Positions 38,646 to 46,235 of a stretch of DNA of 46,477 nucleotides are shown here, one piece after another. How positions within the stretch are numbered: position 1 is the stretch's first letter; the number at the start of each line of letters is the position of its first letter. The DNA comes from CAYRJD01 sp964424585 (GTDB lineage: Bacteria > Actinomycetota > Acidimicrobiia > Acidimicrobiales > Poriferisodalaceae), in the NCBI GenBank assembly GCA_964424585.1, contig CAYRJD010000024.1, positions 1 to 46,477 of the forward strand. The letters run 5' to 3'. The position numbers were made by a program, and so were the translations under genes. Below the pieces are notes generated by a model. That model did not search any database. It was not told where the DNA came from and saw only the letters and a list, made by a program, of their open reading frames with translations.

Positions 38646-39458
38646 TCACCAGTTCGGCTTGCGGCGCTCGACGAGCGCGGCGACGCCCTCGGCGTAGTCG
38701 GGCTCGCCGATCATCTCCGCCAGCAGCCGATCAGATTCCGCGACCGCGGTGCCGACGTCGCGGTGCGCGTCGAGGTAGATCTGCCGCTTGGTGACAGCGA
38801 GCGAGCTGGGCGCCACCCGCTCGACCAGCTCGCGCGCGTAGCGGTGCACCACGCCGTCTAGCTCGTCGGCGTCGACGACGTCCGCGAACAGCCCCCAGCC
38901 GTCGGTCTCAGACGCGAGCACCTTGCGCGAACTCAGCAGCAGGTCGTTGGCCCGCGACATTCCGATCTTGCGCCCCAGCAGCCAGCTCAGCCCGTACTCG
39001 GCTGGCAGGCCCAGCGGCCCGTGCGCCGCGGTGAGCTTCGCGTCGCGCGCCGCGAACAGCACGTCGCAGTAGCAGGCCAGCACCAGCCCGACCCCGGCCG
39101 CCGCGCCGTTGACCGCGGCGACGGTGACGACCCGCAGCCCCATCATCCACGCGAAGTTCGCGTCGAACTGCGGCGCGACGCCGTAGCCCGGCTGGGCTAG
39201 GTCGTCGCCCAAGCCCGGATCGTAGCTGCCCCGGCTGACGTGACCCTCCAGCGCTTCGGTGTCGGCGCCCACGCAGAAGGCATCGCCCTCGCCGGTGATG
39301 ATCACCACTCGAATGGTCGGGTCGGCGTCGGCTCGCGCGAGCAGCCAGCGCAGCTCTGTGTGCATCTGCCCCGTCCACGCGTTGCGGCGGTGCGGGCGCG
39401 CCAGCGTCAGTGTCGCCACCGCGCCGTCGACGCTCCACTTGGTCGCTTTCAGTTCCAT
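38646..39458 (-). CDS. Enoyl-CoA hydratase/isomerase family protein
   Basis: A 270-residue crotonase. Oxyanion-hole segments are ITGEGDAFCVGADT (about 54-67) and VNGAAAGVGLVLACYCDVLFA (about 115-135); PLGLPAEYGLSWLL carries a Glu where active hydratases have one. It ends EPDYAEGVAALVERRKPNW. The first gene upstream, an IMPase-like phosphatase, ends one base before this ATG, so both belong to one operon. Its last 62 bases are duplicated at 36145, beyond the methyltransferase island, and its present stop lies at the edge of that duplication. Confidence 0.9.
   Translation of the reverse strand: MELKATKWSVDGAVATLTLARPHRRNAWTGQMHTELRWLLARADADPTIRVVIITGEGDAFCVGADTEALEGHVSRGSYDPGLGDDLAQPGYGVAPQFDANFAWMMGLRVVTVAAVNGAAAGVGLVLACYCDVLFAARDAKLTAAHGPLGLPAEYGLSWLLGRKIGMSRANDLLLSSRKVLASETDGWGLFADVVDADELDGVVHRYARELVERVAPSSLAVTKRQIYLDAHRDVGTAVAESDRLLAEMIGEPDYAEGVAALVERRKPNW
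38649..38710. repeat. 62-bp direct repeat, right copy, bounding the methyltransferase island
   Basis: Counterpart of 36145-36206 (61/62 identical, same orientation); it forms the 3' end of the intact hydratase gene, three bases from its stop codon boundary. The 2.4 kb between the copies contains only the two methyltransferase genes. Confidence 0.85.
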
Positions 39459-39459
39459 C

Positions 39460-40308
39460 TCAGTAGTAATAGCCGCTCGCCATTCCCTCGCGCAAGGTGG
39501 CCAGCGCGTCGGCCGCCAGCTCGCGCCGACAGATCAGCAGGTCGGGCAGCCACGCGTCGGTGCTGTTGTAGACGAGCGGCGACCCGTCGATGCGGCTGGC
39601 GTGCAGTCCTGCCGCTTGCGCGACGGCTACCGGCGCGCAGCTGTCCCACTCGTACATCCCGCCGGAGTGCACGTAGATGTCGGCGCCGCCCGCGACCACC
39701 GCCATCGCCTTCGCGCCCGCCGAGCCCATCGGCAGCACGTCGGCCCCGAGCGCGTTGGCGACGACGTACGCGGACGGTGGCATCAAGCTGCGACTGGTCA
39801 CTTGGCGCACACGCCCACCTCTGGGTGCGGGAAGCGACGGCGCGGGTTGGGTGGCGAACGTCATGCCCATCGCTGGCAGCGCCACCGCCCCGGCGACGGG
39901 TGCGCCGTTGACGCACAGCGCGATGTGCACCGCCCAGTCGCTGCGCCCGCGCTCGCGAAACTCCTTCGTGCCGTCGAGCGGGTCGACGATCCAGACCCGC
40001 TCACGACCCAGGCGGATCGGATCGGGACGCTCGCGCTCGTACGGCGACACGCGCTCTTCCTCTGACAGCAGCCCGTCGGTCGGACGCGCCGCCCGCAGCC
40101 GCGAGAAGATGAGGTCGTGCGCGGCGGCGTCGCCTCGCTCGCCGACGTCCCAGAACGGCTGTCCGCTCGCGAACATCTCCTCGCGCAGCGCGACCAGCAT
40201 CTTGCCCGCCTCGGTCGCGATCGTCGCGGCCAGCGCGTGATCGTCGAGCCCTCCGTCGCCGGTCGTCCCGTCGCCCGCCGCGCCTGCCGTCGGCTCGCTG
40301 GCCGTCAC
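39460..40308 (-). CDS. Inositol monophosphatase / CysQ-like phosphatase
   Basis: A 282-residue Mg-dependent, Li-sensitive-type phosphatase of the IMPase/FBPase superfamily; relatives hydrolyse inositol phosphate, histidinol phosphate or 3'-phosphoadenosine 5'-phosphate. Metal ligands are visible in LLSEEE (81-85) and WIVDPLDGTKEF (Asp 109, Asp 112), and the C-terminal GGMYEWDSCAPVAVAQAAG carries the last Asp. The T-K-E-F after the DPLDGT motif is more typical of CysQ/PAP phosphatases than of inositol phosphatases. GTG start. It is divergent from the amino-acid ABC transporter over 130 bases. Confidence 0.87.
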   Translation of the reverse strand: MTASEPTAGAAGDGTTGDGGLDDHALAATIATEAGKMLVALREEMFASGQPFWDVGERGDAAAHDLIFSRLRAARPTDGLLSEEERVSPYERERPDPIRLGRERVWIVDPLDGTKEFRERGRSDWAVHIALCVNGAPVAGAVALPAMGMTFATQPAPSLPAPRGGRVRQVTSRSLMPPSAYVVANALGADVLPMGSAGAKAMAVVAGGADIYVHSGGMYEWDSCAPVAVAQAAGLHASRIDGSPLVYNSTDAWLPDLLICRRELAADALATLREGMASGYYY

Positions 40309-40359
40309 CTGATGGTCACACTTCTCATGAAGATGGTCTGGTTACCCATTTGCGGGCAC

Positions 40360-40365
40360 TATTGT
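40360..40365 (+). promoter_or_regulatory. Candidate -10 box of the ABC binding-protein gene
   Basis: TATTGT, a TAnnnT match in an AT-richer patch, lies 74 bases before the chosen ATG. CTGGTT 16 bases upstream is a poor -35. The remaining 130-base intergenic region has no other clear element. Confidence 0.4.
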
Positions 40366-40438
40366 GACAGCCAACCTGCTGACGGTTGCCTATCGGCCGT
40401 CAGTTCCCCCCGACTTCTCAACCATGAAGGGAATGACA

Positions 40439-41566
40439 ATGAAGTCACGAACCATCCTGCGCATAGCAGGAGCACTACTTGCCTTGTCGCTCGTCGCGGC
40501 TGCCTGCAGCTCCGACGACGATGACGACGCCGCCGAAGACACGGCGACGACCCAAGCCGCCGCCGAAGAGGCGAGCGCCGACGACAGCTCAGACATGGGC
40601 TCGCTGTTAGACACCGTGAAGGCTCGCGGCGTGCTCAACTGCGGCGTGTCTGGTGCGGCGGTCGCGTTCTCTGAGACGCAGCCCGACGGCGATCAGACCG
40701 GTTTTGACGCGGATTACTGCCGGGTGGTAGCGGCGGCGATTTTGGGCGACGCGGACGCGGTGGAGTTCACGGCGTTGACGGCAGCTGAGCGGTTTACCGC
40801 GGTGCAGACCGGCGCGGTTGATTTGTTGATGCGCAACTCGACGTGGACGCAGAGCCGTGACTCTGAGATCGGCATGGACTTCGGCCCGACCACCTACTAC
40901 GACGGTCAGCAGCTGATGGGCCGGGCGAGCGACGGCTACTCCGCAGCTTCGCAGGTCGCCGACGTCGACGGCGCGGTGGTGTGCACGAACGCGGGCACGA
41001 CGACCGAGAAGAACATCGCGGATGCGGCCGATGCGGCTGGCATCTCGATCTCGTTGAACACGTTTGAGGACTTCAACATCGTGACGGAGAACTTCGTGAG
41101 CGGCGCGTGCGACATCATCACGACGGATGGTTCGGGTCTGGTTGGCCGCAAGGCGGCGAACGAGCCAGAGAACGAAGAGTGGGTGATCTTCCCGCCGACG
41201 CCGATCTCGAAGGAGCCGCTGGGCCCGGTGTATCGCCAGAACGATTCGGCGTTCGCCGACGTCGTCAACTGGGCGGTGTACGCGACCATCATCGCGGACG
41301 AGTTCGGCATCACGCAAGCCAACGTCGGTGACTGGGCGGCCGACGACACCGCGCCGGCTGAGGTGCAGCGCCTGCTCGGCGGCGAAGGCGAAAAGCAGAC
41401 CGCGCTCGGTCTCGACGCCGACGCGTTCTGGCAGGTCATCGCGCAGGTCGGCAACTACGACGAGATCTACAGCCGCAACCTCGTGCCCGTCGGCCTGACC
41501 CGCGCCGGCTCGGCCAACGCTGGCTGGCTCGACGGCGGCCTCATCTACGCGCCACCCGCCCGCTAG
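40439..41566 (+). CDS. Amino-acid ABC transporter substrate-binding lipoprotein (AapJ type)
   Basis: A 375-residue periplasm-like (surface-tethered) binding protein for polar amino acids. The signal sequence ends in the lipobox LSLVAAAC with Cys 23, followed by a striking Asp-rich stretch (SSDDDDDAAEDTAT). The mature part is of the AapJ/BztA family: DTVKARGVLNCGVSG, FDADYCRVVAAAILGDAD, ERFTAVQTGAVDLLMRNSTWT and FGPTTYYDGQQLM are the conserved segments, and CTNAGTTTEKNIAD is the ligand-binding hinge. ATG at 40439 is chosen from three in-frame ATGs because AAGGGA lies seven bases before it. It is separated from the permeases by a strong terminator, which would keep this subunit in excess. Confidence 0.93.
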   Translation: MKSRTILRIAGALLALSLVAAACSSDDDDDAAEDTATTQAAAEEASADDSSDMGSLLDTVKARGVLNCGVSGAAVAFSETQPDGDQTGFDADYCRVVAAAILGDADAVEFTALTAAERFTAVQTGAVDLLMRNSTWTQSRDSEIGMDFGPTTYYDGQQLMGRASDGYSAASQVADVDGAVVCTNAGTTTEKNIADAADAAGISISLNTFEDFNIVTENFVSGACDIITTDGSGLVGRKAANEPENEEWVIFPPTPISKEPLGPVYRQNDSAFADVVNWAVYATIIADEFGITQANVGDWAADDTAPAEVQRLLGGEGEKQTALGLDADAFWQVIAQVGNYDEIYSRNLVPVGLTRAGSANAGWLDGGLIYAPPAR

Positions 41567-41595
41567 CCGAGCGGGCGCGCTGCGCCCACGACCGC

Positions 41596-41631
41596 AGAAG
41601 CCGGGGCACCCACCAGGGTGCCCCGGCTTCT
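41596..41631 (+). terminator. Strong intrinsic-type hairpin after the binding-protein gene
   Basis: AGAAGCCGGGGCACC pairs perfectly with GGTGCCCCGGCTTCT around CACCAG, whose outer C and G extend the stem to 16 bp with a four-base loop. It is followed by TTCGCGC rather than a full T-tract. The location, 30 bases after the stop, is right for a partial terminator that reduces permease expression. Confidence 0.85.
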
Positions 41632-41645
41632 TCGCGCACGGCATC

Positions 41646-41651
41646 TAATCT
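41646..41651 (+). promoter_or_regulatory. Candidate -10 box just behind the terminator
   Basis: TAATCT matches TAnnnT and lies 40 bases before a small leader ORF. It could start a separate permease transcript. The -35 would fall in the hairpin's 3' arm; no good hexamer. Confidence 0.35.
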
Positions 41652-41685
41652 GTCGCTAGTCGGCACAGCGGTTGGGGGAAGCGCA

Positions 41686-41736
41686 GTGTCAAGCACGTTT
41701 GACAACACAATGACGGCCTTGGGCGCTCAACGGTGA
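41686..41736 (+). CDS. 16-codon leader ORF coupled to the permease gene
   Basis: GTG at 41686 follows a strong GGGGGAAG site and opens a 16-residue ORF (MSSTFDNTMTALGAQR) whose TGA overlaps the GTG start of permease 1 (GTGA). The permease itself has no recognisable ribosome-binding site of its own, so the leader probably serves for translational coupling or attenuation. No run of a single regulatory amino acid is present. Could also be chance. Confidence 0.5.
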   Translation: MSSTFDNTMTALGAQR

Positions 41737-43328
41737 CCACGACCGGCGCGCCCGACACGCCTGCGGTAGCCGGTGGCGACAACGGCGGCCTCAGCGACAA
41801 CACCGGCGTGGCGAACGGCGGCGACGCGCCGCACAGCCGGCCGCCGTTCTATCGCGACGCGGTCGTCGTCAAGTGGCTCGCCCAGGTCATCGCGCTCGTC
41901 GCGGCGCTGGCGGCGCTCGGGTTCTTCGCGGCGGTTGCGGGCGACAACTTGGAAGCGTCCGGCATCAACACGAGCTATGAGTTCCTGTCAGAAGACCCGG
42001 GCATCAAGCTGGCCGCCGGCATCGACACCGACCCCAACACCGGTGGCCGTGCGCTGTGGGTGGGCATGGTCAACACCATCCGCATGGCGGCCGCCGGAAT
42101 AGTCGTCGCGACGCTGCTGGGCGTGCTGATCGGGCTGGCGCGGCTGTCGCCCAACTGGCTGCTGCGCAAGCTGGGCTCGGTCTACATCGAGACCATCCGC
42201 AACATTCCGCTGCTCGTGCAAATCCTGCTCATCTTCGCGATTTTGGGCGCGCTGCCGAGCGTCACGCCCGACCAGGGGCCGATCAACGGCTGGCTGCACG
42301 TCTCAAACAAGGGGCTGTCGGTGCCCCGCGTGTTCGCCGCCGATGGCTTTTACCAGTGGCTGGTGTTTCTCGCGCTCGGCGCGGTGGCTGGCCGCTGGAT
42401 CGCCAAGAGCCGTCAGCGTCACCGCGACGAGACCGGCGAAGTCACCCACCCGGGCTGGTGGTTTACTGCCGTGCTCCTCGCGTTTGCGGTGGTGGGCTGG
42501 TTCGCGCACCCGGTCGTGGCGCCGCTGGGCTCGGTGTTCGGGTGGATACGCAGCGCGGTCGACTGGCTGCCCGCCGTGCTCATTCAAATCGTGCTGGTGG
42601 CGCTGGCGGTCGGCGCCGCCGCCTGGTGGATCGTCCGCTTCTTGCGCTCGCACCGCACGCCGTCGGGCCGGACGCGCATGAGCGACGACGACTGGTTCCG
42701 CGTCATCTTCGCCGGCACCGGGGCCGCGCTGGTGTCGCTCGTCGTGCTGGTGGTGTGGCCCGGGCTTGCGAGCTGGCTCGGCAACTCGGGCGCTGATTTC
42801 TTCGGCATGCTCGCGGACAAGTTCGACACCGCCCGCACCGGTCAGCCCGTCGACGCGCTGCGGCCGCAGATCGAGCAGCTCGGGCGCTTCCCCAACTACG
42901 GGCCCGAGGGACTCAACTTCGGGCTCGGCTTCGCCGCGGTCTACTTCGGCGTGGTGCTCTACACCGCGGCGTTCATCGCCGAGATCGTGCGCGGCGGCAT
43001 CTTGTCGGTGCACAAGGGCCAAACCGAGGCCGCCGCCGCGCTGGGCTTGCGCCGCTCGACCGCGCTGCGGCGGGTCATCTTGCCTCAAGCGCTGCGGGCG
43101 ATCTTGCCGCCGCTCGGCAACCAATACCTGAACCTGACGAAGAACACGTCGCTCGCCATCGCGGTGGGCTACAGCGACATCGTGCAGGTCGGTCAGACCA
43201 TCTACAACCAGACCGGCCAGACGCTGCCGGTCATCTCGATCTGGATGCTCTTCTACCTCGCTTGCTCGCTCACGATCTCGGTGGTCGTCAACTTCGCCAA
43301 CATCCGACTGAGGATTGTCGAGCGGTGA
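41733..43328 (+). CDS. Amino-acid ABC transporter permease 1 (AapQ type)
   Basis: A 531-residue inner-membrane permease of the HAAT family. A cytosolic Gly/Asp-rich N-terminus (1-45) precedes the first membrane helix (LAQVIALVAALAALGFFAAV). The core begins with GGRALWVGMVNTIRMAAAGIVVATLLG and YIETIRNIPLLVQILLIF; the EAA loop is EAAAALGLRRSTALRRVILPQALR near residue 430-455. Between them lies a ~200-residue segment with several more membrane helices and a basic loop (KSRQRHRDE, RFLRSHRTPSGRTR), as in the long AapQ-type permeases. GTG start overlapping the leader ORF stop. Works with permease 2 as a heterodimer. Confidence 0.92.
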   Translation: MTTTGAPDTPAVAGGDNGGLSDNTGVANGGDAPHSRPPFYRDAVVVKWLAQVIALVAALAALGFFAAVAGDNLEASGINTSYEFLSEDPGIKLAAGIDTDPNTGGRALWVGMVNTIRMAAAGIVVATLLGVLIGLARLSPNWLLRKLGSVYIETIRNIPLLVQILLIFAILGALPSVTPDQGPINGWLHVSNKGLSVPRVFAADGFYQWLVFLALGAVAGRWIAKSRQRHRDETGEVTHPGWWFTAVLLAFAVVGWFAHPVVAPLGSVFGWIRSAVDWLPAVLIQIVLVALAVGAAAWWIVRFLRSHRTPSGRTRMSDDDWFRVIFAGTGAALVSLVVLVVWPGLASWLGNSGADFFGMLADKFDTARTGQPVDALRPQIEQLGRFPNYGPEGLNFGLGFAAVYFGVVLYTAAFIAEIVRGGILSVHKGQTEAAAALGLRRSTALRRVILPQALRAILPPLGNQYLNLTKNTSLAIAVGYSDIVQVGQTIYNQTGQTLPVISIWMLFYLACSLTISVVVNFANIRLRIVER

Positions 43329-43359
43329 CGCCGAGGAACCGCGACCGAAAGACAGTGCG

Positions 43360-45270
43360 ATGAGGGAGATAGTTGAGAGCGCGGCGGCGCCCAAAAGCGT
43401 TGACGAAGGCCCGCCCGAACTGCCGAGCGTCTCGCCCGTCGAGTGGTTCCGCAAGAACCTCTTCTCGTCCACCACCAACACGATCCTCACGATCGTCTCG
43501 GTGCTGATCGCGGTGGGTGCCTACCGCGCGCTGCTGAACTTCACCTTCTCGCACGAGCGCGACTGGGTGGCGGTGCGCACCAACTTGCGGCTGCTGTTCA
43601 CGCAGGCGTACCCCCAAGAGCAGTTCAGCCGGGTTTGGGTGACCGTCGGCATCGTGGTGGTGCTGGCGGGCCTCAGCATCGGCCTGTGGGCGCGCTGGGG
43701 TTCGCTGCCGCCGCGCCGGGTGCTGAGTTGGTGTCTGGCGACCGGCGGCCTCGTCGCGGCGGGCGCGTTGCTGACCTCACCCGCGCCGCTGCTCGACGAG
43801 GCAGGCGAGCTGACCTTCGCCGACGACGGATCGCTCGTGCGCCAGTCGTTCGCCGGCGCGATGGGCGACCGCGCGTCGTATTGGATCATCGCCGCGGTGC
43901 TGGTCGGCGTGGGCTGGGCTGTGTGGGCGGTGCTAGGCGACGAGCGACGGCGCACCCGCACCGTGCCGGTGCTGGCCGTCGCCGCCATGGCTGCCGGGCT
44001 GGCGGTGGCGAGCGCCTGGGTGGTGCGCTACGGGCACTACGCCTTCGTCGACGGCACGTTCATCGCCGAGCCGGGCCAGCTGGTGGCGGCGTCAACCCGC
44101 ATTCCCTGGACGGTCATGTGGCTGCTCTTCGTCGCCGCCCTCGCCGCGGGCGTGCGGCTGCGACCCACGCTGGGCGAAGCGGGCTGGCCGCGTGTAGCCG
44201 CCGGCGTCGGCTTTCTCGCCTACCCGTTCGTCGCCTACTGGGTGGTGCTGCGCGACCCAGACATCGACTACGCAGACGCGCTCACCGTCGCGCTGCCGTG
44301 GGCCGCGCTGCTGGCGCTCGCTGGCGCGGCGCTGCTGTGGTGGCTCTCAGACCCGACGCTCGGCGAAGCTGGCCGCATCGTCGCCATCGGCACGCTCGTG
44401 CTGCCCGCCGTCGCGTGGATTTCGGCGTTCTTCGGCTGGTGGGGAATGCCCCAAGAGGTTCGCATCGGCTTGTTGTTGATGTCGCTCGCCGCCATCGCCG
44501 CGCCGATGTTCGCGGGCGAGCGTCGCAAGCGCTTGCGGCTAGCCGCGGCGTGGGCAGCCGTCGTGGCGGTCGTCTTCTACTTCGCCACGCTCATCAACAG
44601 CCCGTCGACGCTCGACACGCCCAGCGACGAGTTCTTGGGCGGCTTCAGCCTCACCGTGTTCATCTCGGTCGTGACGATCGTGTTGTCGTTTCCGCTGGGC
44701 GTGCTGCTGGCGCTGGCGCGCACCTCCCGGCTGCCGCTGTTTCGGGTGATGTCGACCACCTACATCGAGGTCGTGCGCGGTGTGCCGCTCATCACGGTGC
44801 TCATCTTCTTCGCCATCGTCGTCAACCTGTTCTTGCCGTCGAACATGGAGATCAGCCTCGTCGCAGCGGCGACCGCCGGCATGACGCTGTTTTCGGCGGC
44901 ATACCTGGCGGAGAACGTGCGCGGCGGGCTGCAGTCGGTGCGCCGCGGCCAGCACGAAGCCGCCGACGCCATCGGCCTCACCACCGCGATGCGCACCGTG
45001 TTCGTCGTGCTGCCCCAGGCGCTGCGCGTCTCTATTCCGCCGCTCGTCGGACAGGTGATCGCCACGTTCAAAGAGACGTCGCTGCTGGCGATCATCGGCG
45101 TGTTCGACTTTCTGCGCATCGCCAACTCGGTCATCCCGGCGCAGACGCAGTTTCTCGGTGCCCAGCGGGAGGGGCTGCTGTTTGTCTCGGCCGTCTACTG
45201 GATCGTCGCGTTCGGCGTATCCAAGTACTCCCAGCGTCTAGAACGACGCGTAGGACTCGGGGAAAGATGA
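43360..45270 (+). CDS. Amino-acid ABC transporter permease 2 (AapM type), extended N-terminus
   Basis: A 636-residue permease. The C-terminal ~220 residues are the transport core: GGFSLTVFISVVTIVLSFPLG, TYIEVVRGVPLITVLIFFAIV and the EAA loop HEAADAIGLTTAMRTVFVVLPQALR, then TFKETSLLAIIGVFDFLR. The first ~400 residues add about eight membrane segments, making it far longer than AapM of rhizobia (about 380 residues by family knowledge). The N-terminal part starts with the common WFRKNLFSSTTNTILT motif of AapM proteins. ATG at 43360 was preferred to TTG at 43315, which overlaps permease 1. Followed by the ATPase after 28 bases. Confidence 0.91.
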   Translation: MREIVESAAAPKSVDEGPPELPSVSPVEWFRKNLFSSTTNTILTIVSVLIAVGAYRALLNFTFSHERDWVAVRTNLRLLFTQAYPQEQFSRVWVTVGIVVVLAGLSIGLWARWGSLPPRRVLSWCLATGGLVAAGALLTSPAPLLDEAGELTFADDGSLVRQSFAGAMGDRASYWIIAAVLVGVGWAVWAVLGDERRRTRTVPVLAVAAMAAGLAVASAWVVRYGHYAFVDGTFIAEPGQLVAASTRIPWTVMWLLFVAALAAGVRLRPTLGEAGWPRVAAGVGFLAYPFVAYWVVLRDPDIDYADALTVALPWAALLALAGAALLWWLSDPTLGEAGRIVAIGTLVLPAVAWISAFFGWWGMPQEVRIGLLLMSLAAIAAPMFAGERRKRLRLAAAWAAVVAVVFYFATLINSPSTLDTPSDEFLGGFSLTVFISVVTIVLSFPLGVLLALARTSRLPLFRVMSTTYIEVVRGVPLITVLIFFAIVVNLFLPSNMEISLVAAATAGMTLFSAAYLAENVRGGLQSVRRGQHEAADAIGLTTAMRTVFVVLPQALRVSIPPLVGQVIATFKETSLLAIIGVFDFLRIANSVIPAQTQFLGAQREGLLFVSAVYWIVAFGVSKYSQRLERRVGLGER

Positions 45271-45298
45271 GCCGCACTCACCAACAGGGAGCACACCA

Positions 45299-46099
45299 AT
45301 GAGCCAAACCACAACCCCCGCCGCCTACGGCGATGCCACCGTCGCCGTCAGCGACGAGCTAGCCGCACGTGCCGACATCATCGTGTGTCGCGGCGTCGAC
45401 AAGTGGTTCGACGACTTCCAGGCGCTCAACAGCATCACCGCGACCATCAAAGAGCGCGAGGTGGTGGTCGTGCTGGGGCCGTCCGGCTCGGGCAAGAGCA
45501 CCTGGATCAGGTGCATCAACCGGCTGGAAGCGCACGAGGCCGGCGACATCATCGTCGACGGCATCGAGCTGACGAACGACCTGCGCAACATCGAAAAGAT
45601 TCGCTCTGAGGTGGGCATGGTGTTCCAGCAGTTCAACCTCTTCCCGCACCTGCGGGTGATCGACAACATCACGCTCGCCCCGATCTGGGTGCGCCGCCGA
45701 GCCCGCGCCGACGCGGAAGAGCTGGCGATGTCGCTGCTCGAACGGGTCGGCATTCCCGAGCAAGCCGAGAAGTACCCGGGGCAGCTCTCTGGCGGGCAGC
45801 AGCAGCGCGTCGCGATAGCTCGGTCGCTGGCGATGGAACCCAAGATCATGCTGTTCGACGAACCGACCTCGGCGCTCGACCCCGAGATGATCAAGGAGGT
45901 GCTCGACGTGATGCAAGAGCTAGCTCGCGAGGGCATGACCATGATGGTCGTGACCCACGAGATGGGCTTCGCCCGTGAGGTCGCCGACCGCATCATCTTC
46001 ATGGAGGGCGGCGAGATCGTCGAAGCGGGCACGCCCGAGCACTTCTTCACCAACCCCGCCGAAGAGCGAACTCAGCTGTTTCTCAGCCAAGTGCTGTAG
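45299..46099 (+). CDS. Polar amino-acid ABC transporter ATP-binding protein (AapP/GlnQ type)
   Basis: A 266-residue ATPase. Walker A is GPSGSGKST (60-68), the Q-loop is VFQQFNLFPH (108-117), the signature is LSGGQQQR (163-170) and Walker B is IMLFDEPTSALDPEM (183-197); the switch His is in VVTHEMGFAREVADR. The EIVEAGTPEHFFTNP ending is family-standard. About 25 extra residues precede the core. The ATG has a GGGAG site nine bases upstream. Together with the preceding genes it makes a full importer for polar amino acids. Confidence 0.96.
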   Translation: MSQTTTPAAYGDATVAVSDELAARADIIVCRGVDKWFDDFQALNSITATIKEREVVVVLGPSGSGKSTWIRCINRLEAHEAGDIIVDGIELTNDLRNIEKIRSEVGMVFQQFNLFPHLRVIDNITLAPIWVRRRARADAEELAMSLLERVGIPEQAEKYPGQLSGGQQQRVAIARSLAMEPKIMLFDEPTSALDPEMIKEVLDVMQELAREGMTMMVVTHEMGFAREVADRIIFMEGGEIVEAGTPEHFFTNPAEERTQLFLSQVL

Positions 46100-46235
46100 A
46101 CGAGACGTCGTCAAAGTCGCGCGCTCGCGCGGCCAAATCCACGCTCGTCGGGTCGGTCAGGGCTATGTTCGCCGACCAATGTTCGCGCGAACGCGCGCGT
46201 CAGCCCGACGACCACCCTCAGAAAGCTCACCAGCG

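Noticed and set aside
36133..38720. Insertion sequence between the hydratase copies
   Set aside because: No transposase, no terminal inverted repeats, and the 62-bp direct repeats are far longer than IS target duplications.
42303..43490. A 395-codon minus-strand frame opposite the two permeases
   Set aside because: Composition (Arg/Glu/His/Asp) is what membrane-helix codons give when read backwards; no motif.
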